A stretch of 64,000 nucleotides of DNA from Nocardia lijiangensis NBRC 108240 (GTDB lineage Bacteria > Actinomycetota > Actinomycetes > Mycobacteriales > Mycobacteriaceae). The DNA lies in assembly GCF_001613045.1 (NCBI RefSeq), contig NZ_BDBP01000043.1, forward strand, positions 19,847 through 83,846. Direction: 5' to 3'. Position numbers and translations under genes: made by a program. Below are positions 46,818-54,419 of this stretch, in pieces. How positions within the stretch are numbered: position 1 is the stretch's first letter; each line of letters starts with the position of its first letter. The notes beneath the pieces were generated by a model that was not told where the DNA came from, searched no databases, and was given only the letters and a program-made list of their open reading frames with translations.

Positions 46818-47831
46818 ATGACGACGGAAATAGACATTGAAACCCGCGGTATGCAGCACTGCGAGACCACGGCTCTGGGAGTGCTGTTGCGGCAGCAGGG
46901 ACTCGATCTGTCCGAGCCCATGCTCTTCGGCCTCGGCTCCGGTCTGTCCTTCGTCTACTGGGACAGCAAAACTATGGGCTTCCCCTTCCTCGGGGGACGC
47001 GTCAAACCTCTCGATCTCACCAGAAACCTGACCACCAGACTCGGGCTGGAGCTGCTGGTGCAGGAGACCACCTCCCCCCGCAGGGCTTGGGAGAACGTGG
47101 TTGCCCTTATCGACGCCGGCCACCCCGTCGGATTGCAGCTCGACAGCTACTACCTGGATTACTTCAAGTCGAAGGTGCACTTCGGCGGTCATGTCGTCGC
47201 CATGTACGGCTACGACGATCACAACGCCTATCTGGTCGACACCGACCAGCAAGGCGGAACGGTGTCCACCAGCCTGACCACCCTCGCCGAGGCCAGGGCT
47301 GCGCGCGGCCCGATGACCGCCAAGCACCGATCCTTCACCCTCGCCGCTCCGAGGAACCCACTCTCCCCGCGGAGTCAGATCGTTCCCGCCATCACCGCCT
47401 GCGCCGACGCCTTCCTCAACCCGCCCATCGCCAACCTCGGCCACCGAGGCATCGAGAAGGCTGGCAAGCTGGTGCGTACATGGTTCCAGCGGGCCGAAGA
47501 CCCGCAGCGGGACCTGCTGCAGGCTGCCCTCTTGATGGAGAAGGCCGGCACCGGCGGCGCCCTGTTTCGCAACTTCTATCGCGACTTCCTCGCCGAGTGC
47601 ACCCAACTGATCGACAGCAGCCACCTGCGCACCGGCCACAGGCTATACACCGAGGCAGCCACCCTATGGACGGAAGTCGCCGCATTGATCACACAAGCCG
47701 GTGAATCAGGCAATGCACAGTGCCTCGTACAGGCAGGCACCACTCTCTGCGATCTTTCACGCATAGAGCGCGAGGCCATGCAGGCGCTGAGCTGTCTGGG
47801 GAGCAAAACCCCAAACACGATCCAGCACTGA
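46818..47831 (+). CDS. BtrH-like protein (BtrH N-domain plus DUF4872-like)
   Basis: 337 residues. The N-terminal half shows the papain-like BtrH_N pattern: MQHCETTALGVLLRQQGLDL with Cys near residue 12, GLGSGLSFVYWD, and HFGGHVVAMYGYDDHNAYLVD with a likely catalytic His and Asp. The C-terminal helical half fits the DUF4872 segment that usually follows. BtrH moves an amino-acyl side chain from a carrier protein to an aminoglycoside in butirosin synthesis. No carrier protein or sugar gene is nearby, so the role here is open. AGGAAAG is 8 nt before ATG 46818. Confidence 0.75.
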   Translation: MTTEIDIETRGMQHCETTALGVLLRQQGLDLSEPMLFGLGSGLSFVYWDSKTMGFPFLGGRVKPLDLTRNLTTRLGLELLVQETTSPRRAWENVVALIDAGHPVGLQLDSYYLDYFKSKVHFGGHVVAMYGYDDHNAYLVDTDQQGGTVSTSLTTLAEARAARGPMTAKHRSFTLAAPRNPLSPRSQIVPAITACADAFLNPPIANLGHRGIEKAGKLVRTWFQRAEDPQRDLLQAALLMEKAGTGGALFRNFYRDFLAECTQLIDSSHLRTGHRLYTEAATLWTEVAALITQAGESGNAQCLVQAGTTLCDLSRIEREAMQALSCLGSKTPNTIQH

Positions 47832-47953
47832 TGCTCGGTGCGTCTCGGCATGCTTGCCGTACGACCGGGTATGTGCCGCATCTACTTTGGGCACGGCCTC
47901 GCCCCCGGATTCCTATAGGGCAACGGCTCGTCGTCACCAGGCGGACGAACCGT

Positions 47954-47995
47954 GCCCCGGACCCCTGCCCCAGCGCTGCCCACCCAGTGTCGCAC
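47954..47995. repeat. Third copy of the interspersed repeat
   Basis: GCCCCGGACCCC, variable part, then CTGCCCACCCAGTGTCGCAC. It is similar to 46113-46154 and lies on the other side of the BtrH-like gene, 0.1 kb after its stop. No other feature is seen in the 258-bp gap 47832-48089. Confidence 0.5.
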
Positions 47996-48089
47996 CAACG
48001 TCGCGACGTTCACCGTTACCGGTGACCTCATAGTGTCCCTTGGGGGCCACGAAGCTCTGGCTCGTCGGAAGCGCGTGCTCGCGGTTCGA

Positions 48090-48857
48090 TCAAGCCTCAC
48101 GCCATCCGGTGGCTCGGGCCCATTCCTCCATGCGCGGGAAGACCGTCGCGAACCACGGGTCCTTGGCCAGGCCGTATCGAGATGTGTCGGCATCCGTTCC
48201 GAACCGGTGTGCGAGGGCCCGTTTGACCGTCAGATACTCCGCGCGGATCTGTGGGTCGGCGCGTAACCAGTCGCGGAACAGCAGCGCGAAGCGCCACCCG
48301 GCGGTGCCGTACGGCCGGATGTGCACGTTGGCCGGACGTCCCGGGTCGGCGGACTTGTAGTAGTGCTTTCGCCACTGATCGGGATCGCTGACTGCCCCGT
48401 GTGGCTGGTTGCTGTCGATGCCGGGGTGGAAGACGAGGCCTACGTCGATGAGGGCCGGCGACATGGATTCGGCGTCGTCCAGGCTGGTTACGCTCACCTG
48501 TAGGTCGATGACATCCTTGGCGGGGAGATCGGGAATCGATGTGGAGCCGATGTGGTCGACCCGCGCACCCGTGGCGTATCGGATTCGCACGGCCAGTCTT
48601 TCAGCCTGGCCGGGCCAGGTCGGCTCGGGTGCGACGAGGCGTGGTCGGCCGTAGAGAGCCATGCGGCGCGAGTGGATGTTCCATGCATAGTGGGCAATCC
48701 GCTCGGTCCATAGGGTGTCAACCTCGGTCAGCAGCTTTGCGCGGTGACCCACAGTGGTCAACACGATGTCGGCCATCGCTCTATGAGCGGAGTCGTTGTC
48801 TATGTGCCCGCCGCTGGCAGCAGCGATGTAAATCACCAGGTGATACGCGAGGGTCAT
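48090..48857 (-). CDS. GrpB-domain protein with a truncated CoaE N-part
   Basis: 255 residues. The C-terminal ~170 form a GrpB (UPF0157, nucleotidyltransferase-like) domain: RVDHIGSTSIPDLPAKDVID, then WRKHYYKSADPGRPANVHIR and RFALLFRDWLRADPQ. In actinobacteria this domain is normally fused to dephospho-CoA kinase CoaE. Residues ~20-75 here resemble the last helices of that CoaE part (MADIVLTTVGHRAKLLTEVD), but the P-loop and kinase core are absent. So it is either a cut-down second copy of coaE or a stand-alone GrpB protein. The complete coaE must be elsewhere. Confidence 0.7.
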   Translation of the reverse strand: MTLAYHLVIYIAAASGGHIDNDSAHRAMADIVLTTVGHRAKLLTEVDTLWTERIAHYAWNIHSRRMALYGRPRLVAPEPTWPGQAERLAVRIRYATGARVDHIGSTSIPDLPAKDVIDLQVSVTSLDDAESMSPALIDVGLVFHPGIDSNQPHGAVSDPDQWRKHYYKSADPGRPANVHIRPYGTAGWRFALLFRDWLRADPQIRAEYLTVKRALAHRFGTDADTSRYGLAKDPWFATVFPRMEEWARATGWREA

Positions 48858-49052
48858 GCCCCTATCGATGCGTGACGCGCCATGGACGAGGACGGTGCCG
48901 GCGGGCGCGGCCGGGTTCTGTATTCCGTCCTCGCCGACTTCGAGGCGCCGTGCTCGACGAGCCGACGTATGGCAGTGGTTCTATCGGCATCAAGTCTTCC
49001 TATGACACATACCCGCAGCACACACTCATACTAATGACAGCAGATATCGCAC

Positions 49053-49352
49053 TTACCGTGGAAACCCGTCCGGGTACCTGCGTCGCAGCTTCTCCACGTT
49101 TCTGGCCGCGACATCCTCGAGAGAGACGCCGAGAGCATTGGCCAGGTGCGCCAGATACCAGAGTACGTCTCCCATTTCTCCGATGAGCAATGTCCGGTCG
49201 AGCTGGTCACCATGGAATACGTGCTTCTTGACAAGCTCCGCAACCTCGCCCGATTCGCCGCAGAGGCCGATGGCGCCGAGCAATATGTCCTCTCGTGTCG
49301 AGAGGCCGTCGATTGCTGTTCGGCGGACTTCGAGCTGATAGGCATCAAACAT
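49053..49352 (-). CDS. MazG-like nucleoside-triphosphate pyrophosphohydrolase
   Basis: 99 residues, all-alpha MazG superfamily. The metal motif is GESGE (Glu33, Glu36) with GEMGDVLWYL (Glu59, Asp62), the ExxE...ExxD pattern. It should split (d)NTPs to NMP and pyrophosphate. The start at 49352 (MFDAYQ) lies inside the end of the radical SAM gene (8-bp overlap), so both come from one message with coupled translation. No separate ribosome site is seen. It is the last gene of the kinase, radical SAM, MazG set. The size fits single-domain phage/island MazG proteins, not housekeeping MazG. Confidence 0.8.
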   Translation of the reverse strand: MFDAYQLEVRRTAIDGLSTREDILLGAIGLCGESGEVAELVKKHVFHGDQLDRTLLIGEMGDVLWYLAHLANALGVSLEDVAARNVEKLRRRYPDGFPR

Positions 49353-50232
49353 TGTCGATGTCGGACTTCGTGACGAACATTCCACATGATGCCTTGACGT
49401 CGAAGCCGACGCGCGGGATTATTTTCACTCGACTGCCCGGCAGTGCGTCTTCCATGATGGCGGCGTTGCGCCGCAGGATTTCCTCGGCAGGTTCTTGGCC
49501 GACCCTCGGCGAGTGCGGGTTATATCGAACGATATTGACATCGACCCGCAACTGCTTACTGTTGACCATCGCGCAAATATTGTGCACGCTCTCTTCGGAA
49601 TCGTTCTCGCCGGCGATGAACGCGAAATGCAGGACCGGAATCTTGCGAGTCTTGAGTTGATAATCCCGCAGCATATCGAGAGCGCGATCGGGATCCATCG
49701 CCTTGGGTAGCCAACGGCGGCGGAAACGTGGGTCGACCGAATAGATCGAGTAGTAGATATCCGGCGCGTACCCGCCGAAGAGTCTGGCCAGGCTGGGCAC
49801 CGAGGTGAGCTCATCCGGAAAGATCGAGGAGAACTTCACTCGGGGAACTAGTTCTCTACGCACAGCTTCCATGCTGAGGCGACCGACGAGTTCGGCACCG
49901 TTCGCCAAAATATGAGGGTTGGCGAACGGCTCGCCCCGGGCCATGAAATTGAAGTGCACCGTCTCGGCCGGAGTGGCGTGAACGTCATACCAGGAGAGCA
50001 CTTCCGTTGCTTGGCCGACGATTTCGTCGACAGTCAACTCATCGGCATGCACCTGACCGGTCTGGGTCAAGTGGCACATCCGGCACGCTTTCCGGCATCC
50101 CGTCTGCGAGGAGACATAAACGATAAAATAATCCGGTTGGCGCCGGACATATCGTGCCTCGATCATTCCGGACGGGCGGCCAGGTGAAATGAAATTAACC
50201 GACGCGTCGAGCGTGCTCTCGCGGATCGCCAA
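49345..50232 (-). CDS. RlmN/Cfr-like radical SAM enzyme, short form
   Basis: 295 residues. The [4Fe-4S] motif is SSQTGCRKACRMCHLTQTGQ with Cys46, Cys50, Cys53. Other RlmN/Cfr marks are NFMARGEPFAN, VNIVRYNPHSP and the C-terminal VGFDVKASCGMF, whose Cys283 sits where RlmN and Cfr have the methyl-carrying Cys. So dual-Cys adenine methylation chemistry is possible. The ~90-residue N-terminal RNA-binding part of RlmN is missing, which argues against a normal 23S rRNA role. The start is TTG 50232 with AGGGG 8 nt upstream and its own promoter at 50276-50305. It overlaps the MazG gene. GC is lower than in the core genes. Confidence 0.8.
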   Translation of the reverse strand: MAIRESTLDASVNFISPGRPSGMIEARYVRRQPDYFIVYVSSQTGCRKACRMCHLTQTGQVHADELTVDEIVGQATEVLSWYDVHATPAETVHFNFMARGEPFANPHILANGAELVGRLSMEAVRRELVPRVKFSSIFPDELTSVPSLARLFGGYAPDIYYSIYSVDPRFRRRWLPKAMDPDRALDMLRDYQLKTRKIPVLHFAFIAGENDSEESVHNICAMVNSKQLRVDVNIVRYNPHSPRVGQEPAEEILRRNAAIMEDALPGSRVKIIPRVGFDVKASCGMFVTKSDIDNV

Positions 50233-50275
50233 CGTTGACCCCTATACTCTGAACTGAATCCAAGTAATCCAAAAT

Positions 50276-50305
50276 ACAATAGCAGCAGGGCTATTCTTGT
50301 GTCAA
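50276..50305 (-). promoter_or_regulatory. Promoter with internal dyad for radical SAM-mazG
   Basis: On the minus strand TTGACA (50305-50300) and TATTGT (50281-50276) are spaced by 18 bp, a close match to sigma-70/SigA consensus. AATAGC (50278-50283) and GCTATT (50290-50295) form a 6-bp-arm dyad over the spacer and -10, a likely repressor site. The start of the message should be near 50269, giving a ~37-nt leader. Confidence 0.7.
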
Positions 50306-50315
50306 TGAAATAGCT

Positions 50316-50942
50316 TCAATTCAGGAGTCCGGCTACGCGTAGTTCGTAAAGCAACCTGGCAGCGGCAACATCGGGACTGGAGATTTCCTGGGTGAATCGA
50401 AACAGGGGGATGCCGAACGTGTCGCACAGCAACTCTGCGGCAGCAACGAAATGGCGCTGTATGAGAAAGCTATCCGACACGCCCCAGTTGTCGTCCAATG
50501 CCCTGCCTCGGCTCGTCAGAAAGTGACGCCAGATGGGTTCTTGCAACTCGAACAGGACAACCACATCAGGGTTCGGCAGAATTTCCCAGTCGCGTCTGGA
50601 TATTTCTTCGTATATATCGAAGTAGGGGTCACTCGGTGCGAGAAACCAATCCATTCCTTCCGCGCCGAGAAGTTGGTGGCCGATCTTGTCGTAGTAGGTA
50701 TCGAGCACAGCGATCCGACCCTGCTCCCGCTCGCGCATCGCCCGGTAATACATCGGCACTCGCATGGCCCGGAACCAGTTCAACGCCGTGAATCCGTTCG
50801 CGGTACTCGGGTCGGTCACCGCGGGTGGCCAGTCGTGCGGTTCTTGCAGTGCCACGCCGCCAACCAGGGTTGCGAGCGACGCGCACACAGTGCTCTTACC
50901 CGCACCGGGCAGCCCGATAAAGGCGATGAATTTTCCCGTCAC
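50316..50942 (-). CDS. P-loop deoxynucleoside-kinase-like protein
   Basis: 208 residues. Walker A is FIGLPGAGKST at 8-18, right at the N-terminus as in (deoxy)nucleoside and thymidylate kinases. Later IAVLDTYYDKIGHQLLG resembles the substrate-site ER/DxY region, PDVVVLFELQEPIWRHFLTS the strand and loop before the lid, and SRGRALDDNW a lid-like stretch. It probably phosphorylates a nucleoside or nucleotide; adenylate-like small-molecule kinases are also possible. I start at GTG 50942 because the P-loop is then in its usual place. It lies 83 bp before the radical SAM gene on the same strand. Confidence 0.65.
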   Translation of the reverse strand: MTGKFIAFIGLPGAGKSTVCASLATLVGGVALQEPHDWPPAVTDPSTANGFTALNWFRAMRVPMYYRAMREREQGRIAVLDTYYDKIGHQLLGAEGMDWFLAPSDPYFDIYEEISRRDWEILPNPDVVVLFELQEPIWRHFLTSRGRALDDNWGVSDSFLIQRHFVAAAELLCDTFGIPLFRFTQEISSPDVAAARLLYELRVAGLLN

Positions 50943-51159
50943 CCCGATAATCCTATCGTCCGCACCGGCATACAGAATCTGCCTGAATTCGATGCGGCGA
51001 AGGGCGGCAACCGCAATCGAGGCCGAGGACTCCATTCCAACGGTCAGACAGCTTTGGCCGCGCCAACGAGCCCCTGAGACGCCCCAGCGCCTCCACAGGC
51101 GACGACGCGGCGACGCCCCGGAGTCGTAAACGATGTCGCGCCGTGTCTGGTCGCTCGTG

Positions 51160-51470
51160 TCAGGCGGCGTCGGTGTGGTGGCTGGTGAAGTTGACTCGGG
51201 CGTCGTCGGTGTCGAGGGCGATGTTGAGGGTGGCGTCGAGGGCATCGGCGAGTTTGGCGAGCAGGGGAGGGTTGGCACGGTGTCGGAGCCTTCGATGCGC
51301 GAGATTTTGGCTTGGGTCAGGCCGGCGCGTTCGGCTAGGTCGGCTTGGGTAAGTCCGACTTCGGTACGACGGTCGTAGACGGCTTTGGCCAGTGCCATGG
51401 AGAGCTGGATTTCGCGACGGGTCTCGGTGACGTCTTCGTGCGCCGGTCCTCGCTTTCGAGGTCGGCGCAC
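51160..51470 (-). pseudogene. XRE/HigA-type antitoxin-like gene with frameshift
   Basis: From GTG 51470 the frame reads a small XRE protein: LSMALAKAVYDRRTEVGLTQ, then ADLAERAGLTQAKISRIEGS. At the G-run 51264-51267 it breaks; adding one base restores LLAKLADALDATLNIALDTD to the stop at 51160. The intact product would have ~103 residues, like HigA/Xre antitoxins. No toxin gene is adjacent: upstream is the FAD oxidase on the other strand. A homopolymer sequencing error is possible. Between it and the kinase (50943-51159) I see nothing else. Confidence 0.7.
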
Positions 51471-51599
51471 GGCGGCGTTGGCGAGGACCCGAGTTGCCGA
51501 GCGGCTCGTGCTGTCGAACCGGTCGCCTTTTGCCCGTGGGCGTTTCGGGGATACCGTGTGGCTGCTCGTTTTGGATGTGCACAGCTAGGGGAAAACTTC

Positions 51600-53168
51600 A
51601 TGGCACTGTCGCGGCGACGGTTCTTGGCGGCGTCGGCGGTAGGCGGGGCCGCGGCCGTGGTGGGGGCGCCGGAGGCGGCGGCGGACGAGGTGCGGGTGGT
51701 GGGGGCGGGGGATTCGGAGTATCTGCCGCTGACTTTGCGTGGGTACAACCGGCGGTTCGCGGCGCGGCCGGAGCAGATTTATGTGCCGACGTCGGCCGAG
51801 CAGGTGCGGGTTGCGGTGGGGCGGGCGGCGGCGGCGGGGTCGCGGCTTGCGGTGCGGTCGGGCGGGCACTGTTTCGAGGACTTCGTCGACTCGGCGCACA
51901 CGCGGTCGATCATCGATCTCGGGCAGATGAATCAGGTGCGCTGGGACGCGGCGCACCGGGCGTTCTCGGTGGACGCGGGCGCGGAACTGGGCGCGGTGTA
52001 CGAGGCGCTGAATCGGCGGTGGGGCGTCACGATTCCGGCGGGGATCTGCCTCGGGGTCGGCATGGGCGGGCATGTCAGCGGCGGCGGGTACGGACCGCTG
52101 TCGCGGCGGCTCGGGTTGGTTGCCGACTACCTGTACGGGGTCGAGGTCGTCACGGTCGATGCCGAGGGTGCGGCCAAGGTGGTGGTGGCGACCAAGGACG
52201 GACCGGACGCGGATCTGTGGTGGGCGCATACCGGCGGTGGCGGCGGCAATTTCGGTGTGGTGACGCGGTTTCTGCTGCGCGCGCCGCAATCGGATGGCGC
52301 GGATCCGGCGACGGCACTGCCGAAACCGCCCGGCACGATGCTGCATTCGCGGGTGGTCCTGCCGATGATGAGCGAAGCGGCATTCGTGCGACTACTCGGG
52401 AACTACCTGGCGTTCTTCGAACGTCACAGCGCGCCGGGCAATCGGTTCGCGGGACTATACGCGCCGTTGAGCTTCCGGACGGTCGGCACCGGGTTCGCGC
52501 AGTTGCTCGTGCTGCTCGACGCCGATTCCGCCGACGCCCGAGCGCAATTCGACGAGTTCCTCGGTGCGGTGCTCGACGGTGTGGATGCCGTTCCGGTCGT
52601 GCAGCCGGTCGTGCAACTGTCCTATGCGGACACCGTGGCGCAGGTGTACTACCCGAAAGGTCCGCTGCCGCCGCGGGTCAAGGTGAAGGCCGCCTATCTG
52701 CGGCGCGCGTACTCCGAGGACCAATTGCGCGTGTTCTACCGGTATCTGACCGATCTCGCGGTGCTCGGCGAGACGGAGGTCGAGTTCTTGCCCTTCGGCG
52801 GGGCTGTCAACGCTGTCGAGCCGGATGCCACGGCGATTCCTGCGCGAAATTCCTTCGCGCAGATGCTTGTTCACACGGCATGGCGACTACCCGAAGGCGA
52901 CGAGCAGCATCTGCGCTGGGCGCGTGCGCTGTTCGGCGAGGTGTACGCGGCGACCGGCGGCGTCCCGGTTCCCAACGTGGACAACGGCGGCAGTTACGTC
53001 AACTACCCCGACCCCGATCTGGCCGACCCGCGCTGGAACACCTCCGGCGTGCCATGGCACCGCTTCTACTACGGCGACAACTACCCGAAGCTGTTGCGCA
53101 TCAAGCAGAACTGGGATCCGCGCGGCGTTTTTCAGCACGCCTTCTCGATCGGGCGATCGGACTGGTAG
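51600..53168 (+). CDS. Tat-exported bicovalent FAD-linked oxidase (BBE-like)
   Basis: 522 residues. SRRRFLAASAVGGAAAVVG is a Tat signal. The FAD-binding_4 domain has RSGGHCFEDF with His90 and GICLGVGMGGHVSGGGYG with Cys150, the two residues that bind FAD covalently in berberine-bridge-type enzymes. The C-terminal BBE motif is NYPDPDL, YYGDNYPKLLRIKQNWDPRG. It should oxidise a sugar, alcohol or alkaloid outside the cell, making H2O2. AGGGGA lies 9 nt before ATG 51600. Downstream is a decayed exporter gene. Confidence 0.9.
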   Translation: MALSRRRFLAASAVGGAAAVVGAPEAAADEVRVVGAGDSEYLPLTLRGYNRRFAARPEQIYVPTSAEQVRVAVGRAAAAGSRLAVRSGGHCFEDFVDSAHTRSIIDLGQMNQVRWDAAHRAFSVDAGAELGAVYEALNRRWGVTIPAGICLGVGMGGHVSGGGYGPLSRRLGLVADYLYGVEVVTVDAEGAAKVVVATKDGPDADLWWAHTGGGGGNFGVVTRFLLRAPQSDGADPATALPKPPGTMLHSRVVLPMMSEAAFVRLLGNYLAFFERHSAPGNRFAGLYAPLSFRTVGTGFAQLLVLLDADSADARAQFDEFLGAVLDGVDAVPVVQPVVQLSYADTVAQVYYPKGPLPPRVKVKAAYLRRAYSEDQLRVFYRYLTDLAVLGETEVEFLPFGGAVNAVEPDATAIPARNSFAQMLVHTAWRLPEGDEQHLRWARALFGEVYAATGGVPVPNVDNGGSYVNYPDPDLADPRWNTSGVPWHRFYYGDNYPKLLRIKQNWDPRGVFQHAFSIGRSDW

Positions 53169-53189
53169 TGATCGATTCACCTAGTTCGG

Positions 53190-53400
53190 AACCGCGCTCG
53201 GTCACGGGCAGCACCGGCAGGGACAGCGGGACCATGGCCGCGAGCACTACCGGGCCGTGATCAGTTGACCCGTCCGCGAAGGCGCAGGCCAGCGACGACA
53301 GGCCGAACAAGAAAAGCGGCGAGCAGGATCCGCTTGCGGCCGTAGCGGTCGCCGAGCGCGCCCGCGGGCAGCATGAACGCCGCGAGCCCCAGCACCTGAA
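53190..53400 (-). pseudogene. MFS drug-exporter remnant
   Basis: Reading the minus strand, VLGLAAFMLPAGALGDRYGR then KRILLAA is the helix 2-3 loop of 14-helix drug/H+ antiporters (GDRxGRK motif). After a frameshift it goes on as LFLFGLSSLACAFADGS and PVVLAAMVPLSLPVLPV. No start, no stop-to-stop frame and under 15% of the normal length remain. It fills most of the gap 53169-53441. Confidence 0.7.
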
Positions 53401-53441
53401 GCTCAGGCGGTCTTCGGATCGATGGGCGCTCGCACCAACAC

Positions 53442-54257
53442 TCACGTAAGCGCGAGCACCCGGCACGGCCCGCCGGTCCCGCCGAGATGCTTGGGCGCCC
53501 CGATCACCACGGTCGCTCCCGAGGCGGGCGCCGCCCCGAGATTCGCGAGCATCTCCACCCCGTAGCGCCCCGCGCCCAGAATCGCGGTGTGCGCACCGTG
53601 ATCGCGGCTGAGTGCGTGGTCCAGGCTCAGCGTGTCCACACCGACGCCGACGACTCCGCACCGCTGCACCAGATACGCGGCGGCGTCGGGGGCGATGCCC
53701 GGCGCGTGCGGCACGCCCTGGGCGTCGAGATTGAGGAAGGCCGCCGCGTCATCGATGCGGCGCTCCCAGCCGGAATGCATGGCGACGAAAGCGCGTTCGG
53801 GAATGCGGCCGTGCTCGGTCTGCCAGTCCTCGATGTCATCGATGGTGAGCGCCGCGTCGGGGTCGTGCTCGGCCCGCGTGCTGATATCGATGACCACCAG
53901 CGGCGCAACGAGATCCGTGACGGCGAGCGCGTCGGTGGTCACGCCGCCCGGCACGCGATGCGCGGGCGCGTCGAGGTGGGTGCCGGAGTGTTCCCAGAAA
54001 GCGAGCGCGTTCTGGCCGAAGCCGCCGAGGGCGTGCCAGGCGACCGGGATCGTCGTGAACGGCGGCGTGCCAGGCCAACTCGGCAGCCGCGGGCTGAGAG
54101 TGTGGGTGAGGTCGAGCACGCCGCGCGATGCCGGGACGGCACGTGCAGGCGGCGCGGCGGCAGTGAGGGCGGTGAGGCCCGCGGCGGCGAAGAGCGCGCG
54201 GCGGGTGGGGCGGGCGGCGTTCTCGTGGGCGAGTTGGACGATGCGGGGCGCGCACAT
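53442..54257 (-). CDS. Exported cyclase/kynurenine-formamidase-family protein
   Basis: 271 residues. A Tat-like signal (TRRALFAAAGLTALTAAAPP, cleavage near ARA) is followed by the cyclase fold: LDLTHTLSPRLPSWPGTPPF and the metal motif HSGTHLDAPAH, then VVIDIS and VGVDTLSLDH. The family contains metal-dependent amide or lactone hydrolases. The start at 54257 lacks a clear ribosome site. The substrate is unknown. It is divergent from the ADP-ribosylglycohydrolase at 54420. Confidence 0.8.
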   Translation of the reverse strand: MCAPRIVQLAHENAARPTRRALFAAAGLTALTAAAPPARAVPASRGVLDLTHTLSPRLPSWPGTPPFTTIPVAWHALGGFGQNALAFWEHSGTHLDAPAHRVPGGVTTDALAVTDLVAPLVVIDISTRAEHDPDAALTIDDIEDWQTEHGRIPERAFVAMHSGWERRIDDAAAFLNLDAQGVPHAPGIAPDAAAYLVQRCGVVGVGVDTLSLDHALSRDHGAHTAILGAGRYGVEMLANLGAAPASGATVVIGAPKHLGGTGGPCRVLALT

Positions 54258-54419
54258 GTCAGCGATTCCGGTACTGCGGCATGGTGGGTCCTCACTGTCG
54301 GCGCTGGCGGGTCGGGGCGGATCGGTAAGTCGGGGCGGCGACCTCCTCGACGGCCGCGAGCCCGTCGACCTCGAGCGAAGATAGCCGGTGCCGGTCGCCG
54401 CGGCCTCGATAGCTGGCGA

